Shown here piece by piece: positions 63,728-64,000 of a stretch of 64,000 nt of DNA. The stretch covers positions 1-64,000 of the forward strand of contig NZ_JAGGOG010000021.1 in NCBI RefSeq assembly GCF_018614655.1, in the 5' to 3' direction. The DNA is from Pseudomonas fluorescens (GTDB lineage: Bacteria; Pseudomonadota; Gammaproteobacteria; Pseudomonadales; Pseudomonadaceae). The notes beneath the pieces are model-generated. The model was not told the origin of the DNA. It searched no databases and saw nothing but the letters and a program-made list of their open reading frames with translations. Each line of letters begins with the position of its first letter. Position 1 is the stretch's first letter. The position numbers were made by a program, and so were the translations under genes.

Positions 63728-64000
63728 TCAGACCCGGCCCAGGGCAAAGCCCTTGGCCACGTGGTTGCGAACAAACCAGATCACCAGCATGCCCGGCAGG
63801 ATAGTCAGCACCCCGGCGGCGGCCAGCACTCCCCAGTCAATCCCGGAGGCCGAGACCGTACGGGTCATCACTGCCGCGATGGGCTTGGCGTTCACCGAGG
63901 TCAGTGTTCGCGCCAGCAGCAGTTCGACCCAGGAAAACATGAAGCAGAAAAACGCCGTCACGCCGATCCCAGAGCCAATCAACGGGATGAAAATCTTCAC
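63728..64000 (-). CDS. glpQ: ABC transporter permease (GlpQ-like), C-terminal part, cut by the window edge
   Basis: The last 90 residues of a binding-protein-dependent permease: a helix pair (GSGIGVTAFFCFMFSWVELLLA, and WGVLAAAGVLTILPGMLVIWFVR) and the terminal NHVAKGFALGRV typical of MalG-like permeases. The frame continues past the right edge; the GTG at the edge is not a true start. Stop is 7 bases before the DUF2160 start. Confidence 0.85.
   Translation of the reverse strand: MKIFIPLIGSGIGVTAFFCFMFSWVELLLARTLTSVNAKPIAAVMTRTVSASGIDWGVLAAAGVLTILPGMLVIWFVRNHVAKGFALGRV

Overview
The window is about 64 kb of a Pseudomonas chromosome, most likely the P. fluorescens group. The evidence is the core-gene order, which follows the known P. 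aeruginosa order from the tRNA-Ser/yccA/tus block through cysG, serS, rarA, lolA, ftsK, aat, bpt, infA, clpA, clpS, cspD, icd, idh, mnmA, hflD, purB, aceA and nuoA-N. Supporting signs are the fused nuoCD, the monomeric NADP-isocitrate dehydrogenase beside the dimeric one, and Pseudomonas-type REP palindromes.

Positions 1-14,360 are a damaged lambdoid prophage inserted at the 3' end of tRNA-Ser(UGA). From the tRNA inward it carries a tyrosine integrase, a DUF4224 excisionase-like protein, small early genes, a large C5-cytosine methyltransferase with an eight-repeat insert, a YejK-type nucleoid protein and a YqaJ/lambda-Exo nuclease. Around 3.25 kb the early genes run directly into divergent tail-tip assembly genes (lipoprotein, gpI, gpJ). 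No repressor, replication, terminase, head or tail-tube gene is present, so a large internal deletion is likely; gpJ itself stops early. Several small genes sit on the opposite strand and look like cargo (morons), two of them membrane proteins.

Positions 14.4-28.8 kb are housekeeping: yccA; the TusDCBE sulfur relay for tRNA 2-thiouridine with ybiB; a glutathionyl-hydroquinone reductase; a minus-strand run cysG-serS-crcB-rarA-lolA-ftsK; then aat-bpt-infA. The two aminoacyl-tRNA transferases (N-degron makers) lie close to clpA/clpS (N-degron readers and unfoldase). trxB, which lies between ftsK and aat in P. aeruginosa, is absent here.

Positions 28.9-45.9 kb hold clpA-clpS (minus), cspD, divergent icd/idh, a serine beta-lactamase-like lipoprotein, nudJ-mnmA-hflD, purB, the ribosomal oxygenase roxA with a GNAT gene, a small secretin-domain periplasmic protein, and aceA. 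Icd, Idh and AceA together form the isocitrate branch point between the TCA cycle and the glyoxylate shunt. mnmA works with the TusDCBE relay at 15-17 kb.

Positions 46.1-61.3 kb are the complete 13-gene nuo operon (complex I) with a perfect Anr/FNR-type palindrome in its long leader and a hairpin between nuoF and nuoG. The right edge (61.6-64 kb, minus strand) is the end of a glycerol-type ABC importer operon (permease, DUF2160 protein, solute-binding protein), separated from nuoN by a nested REP-type palindrome.
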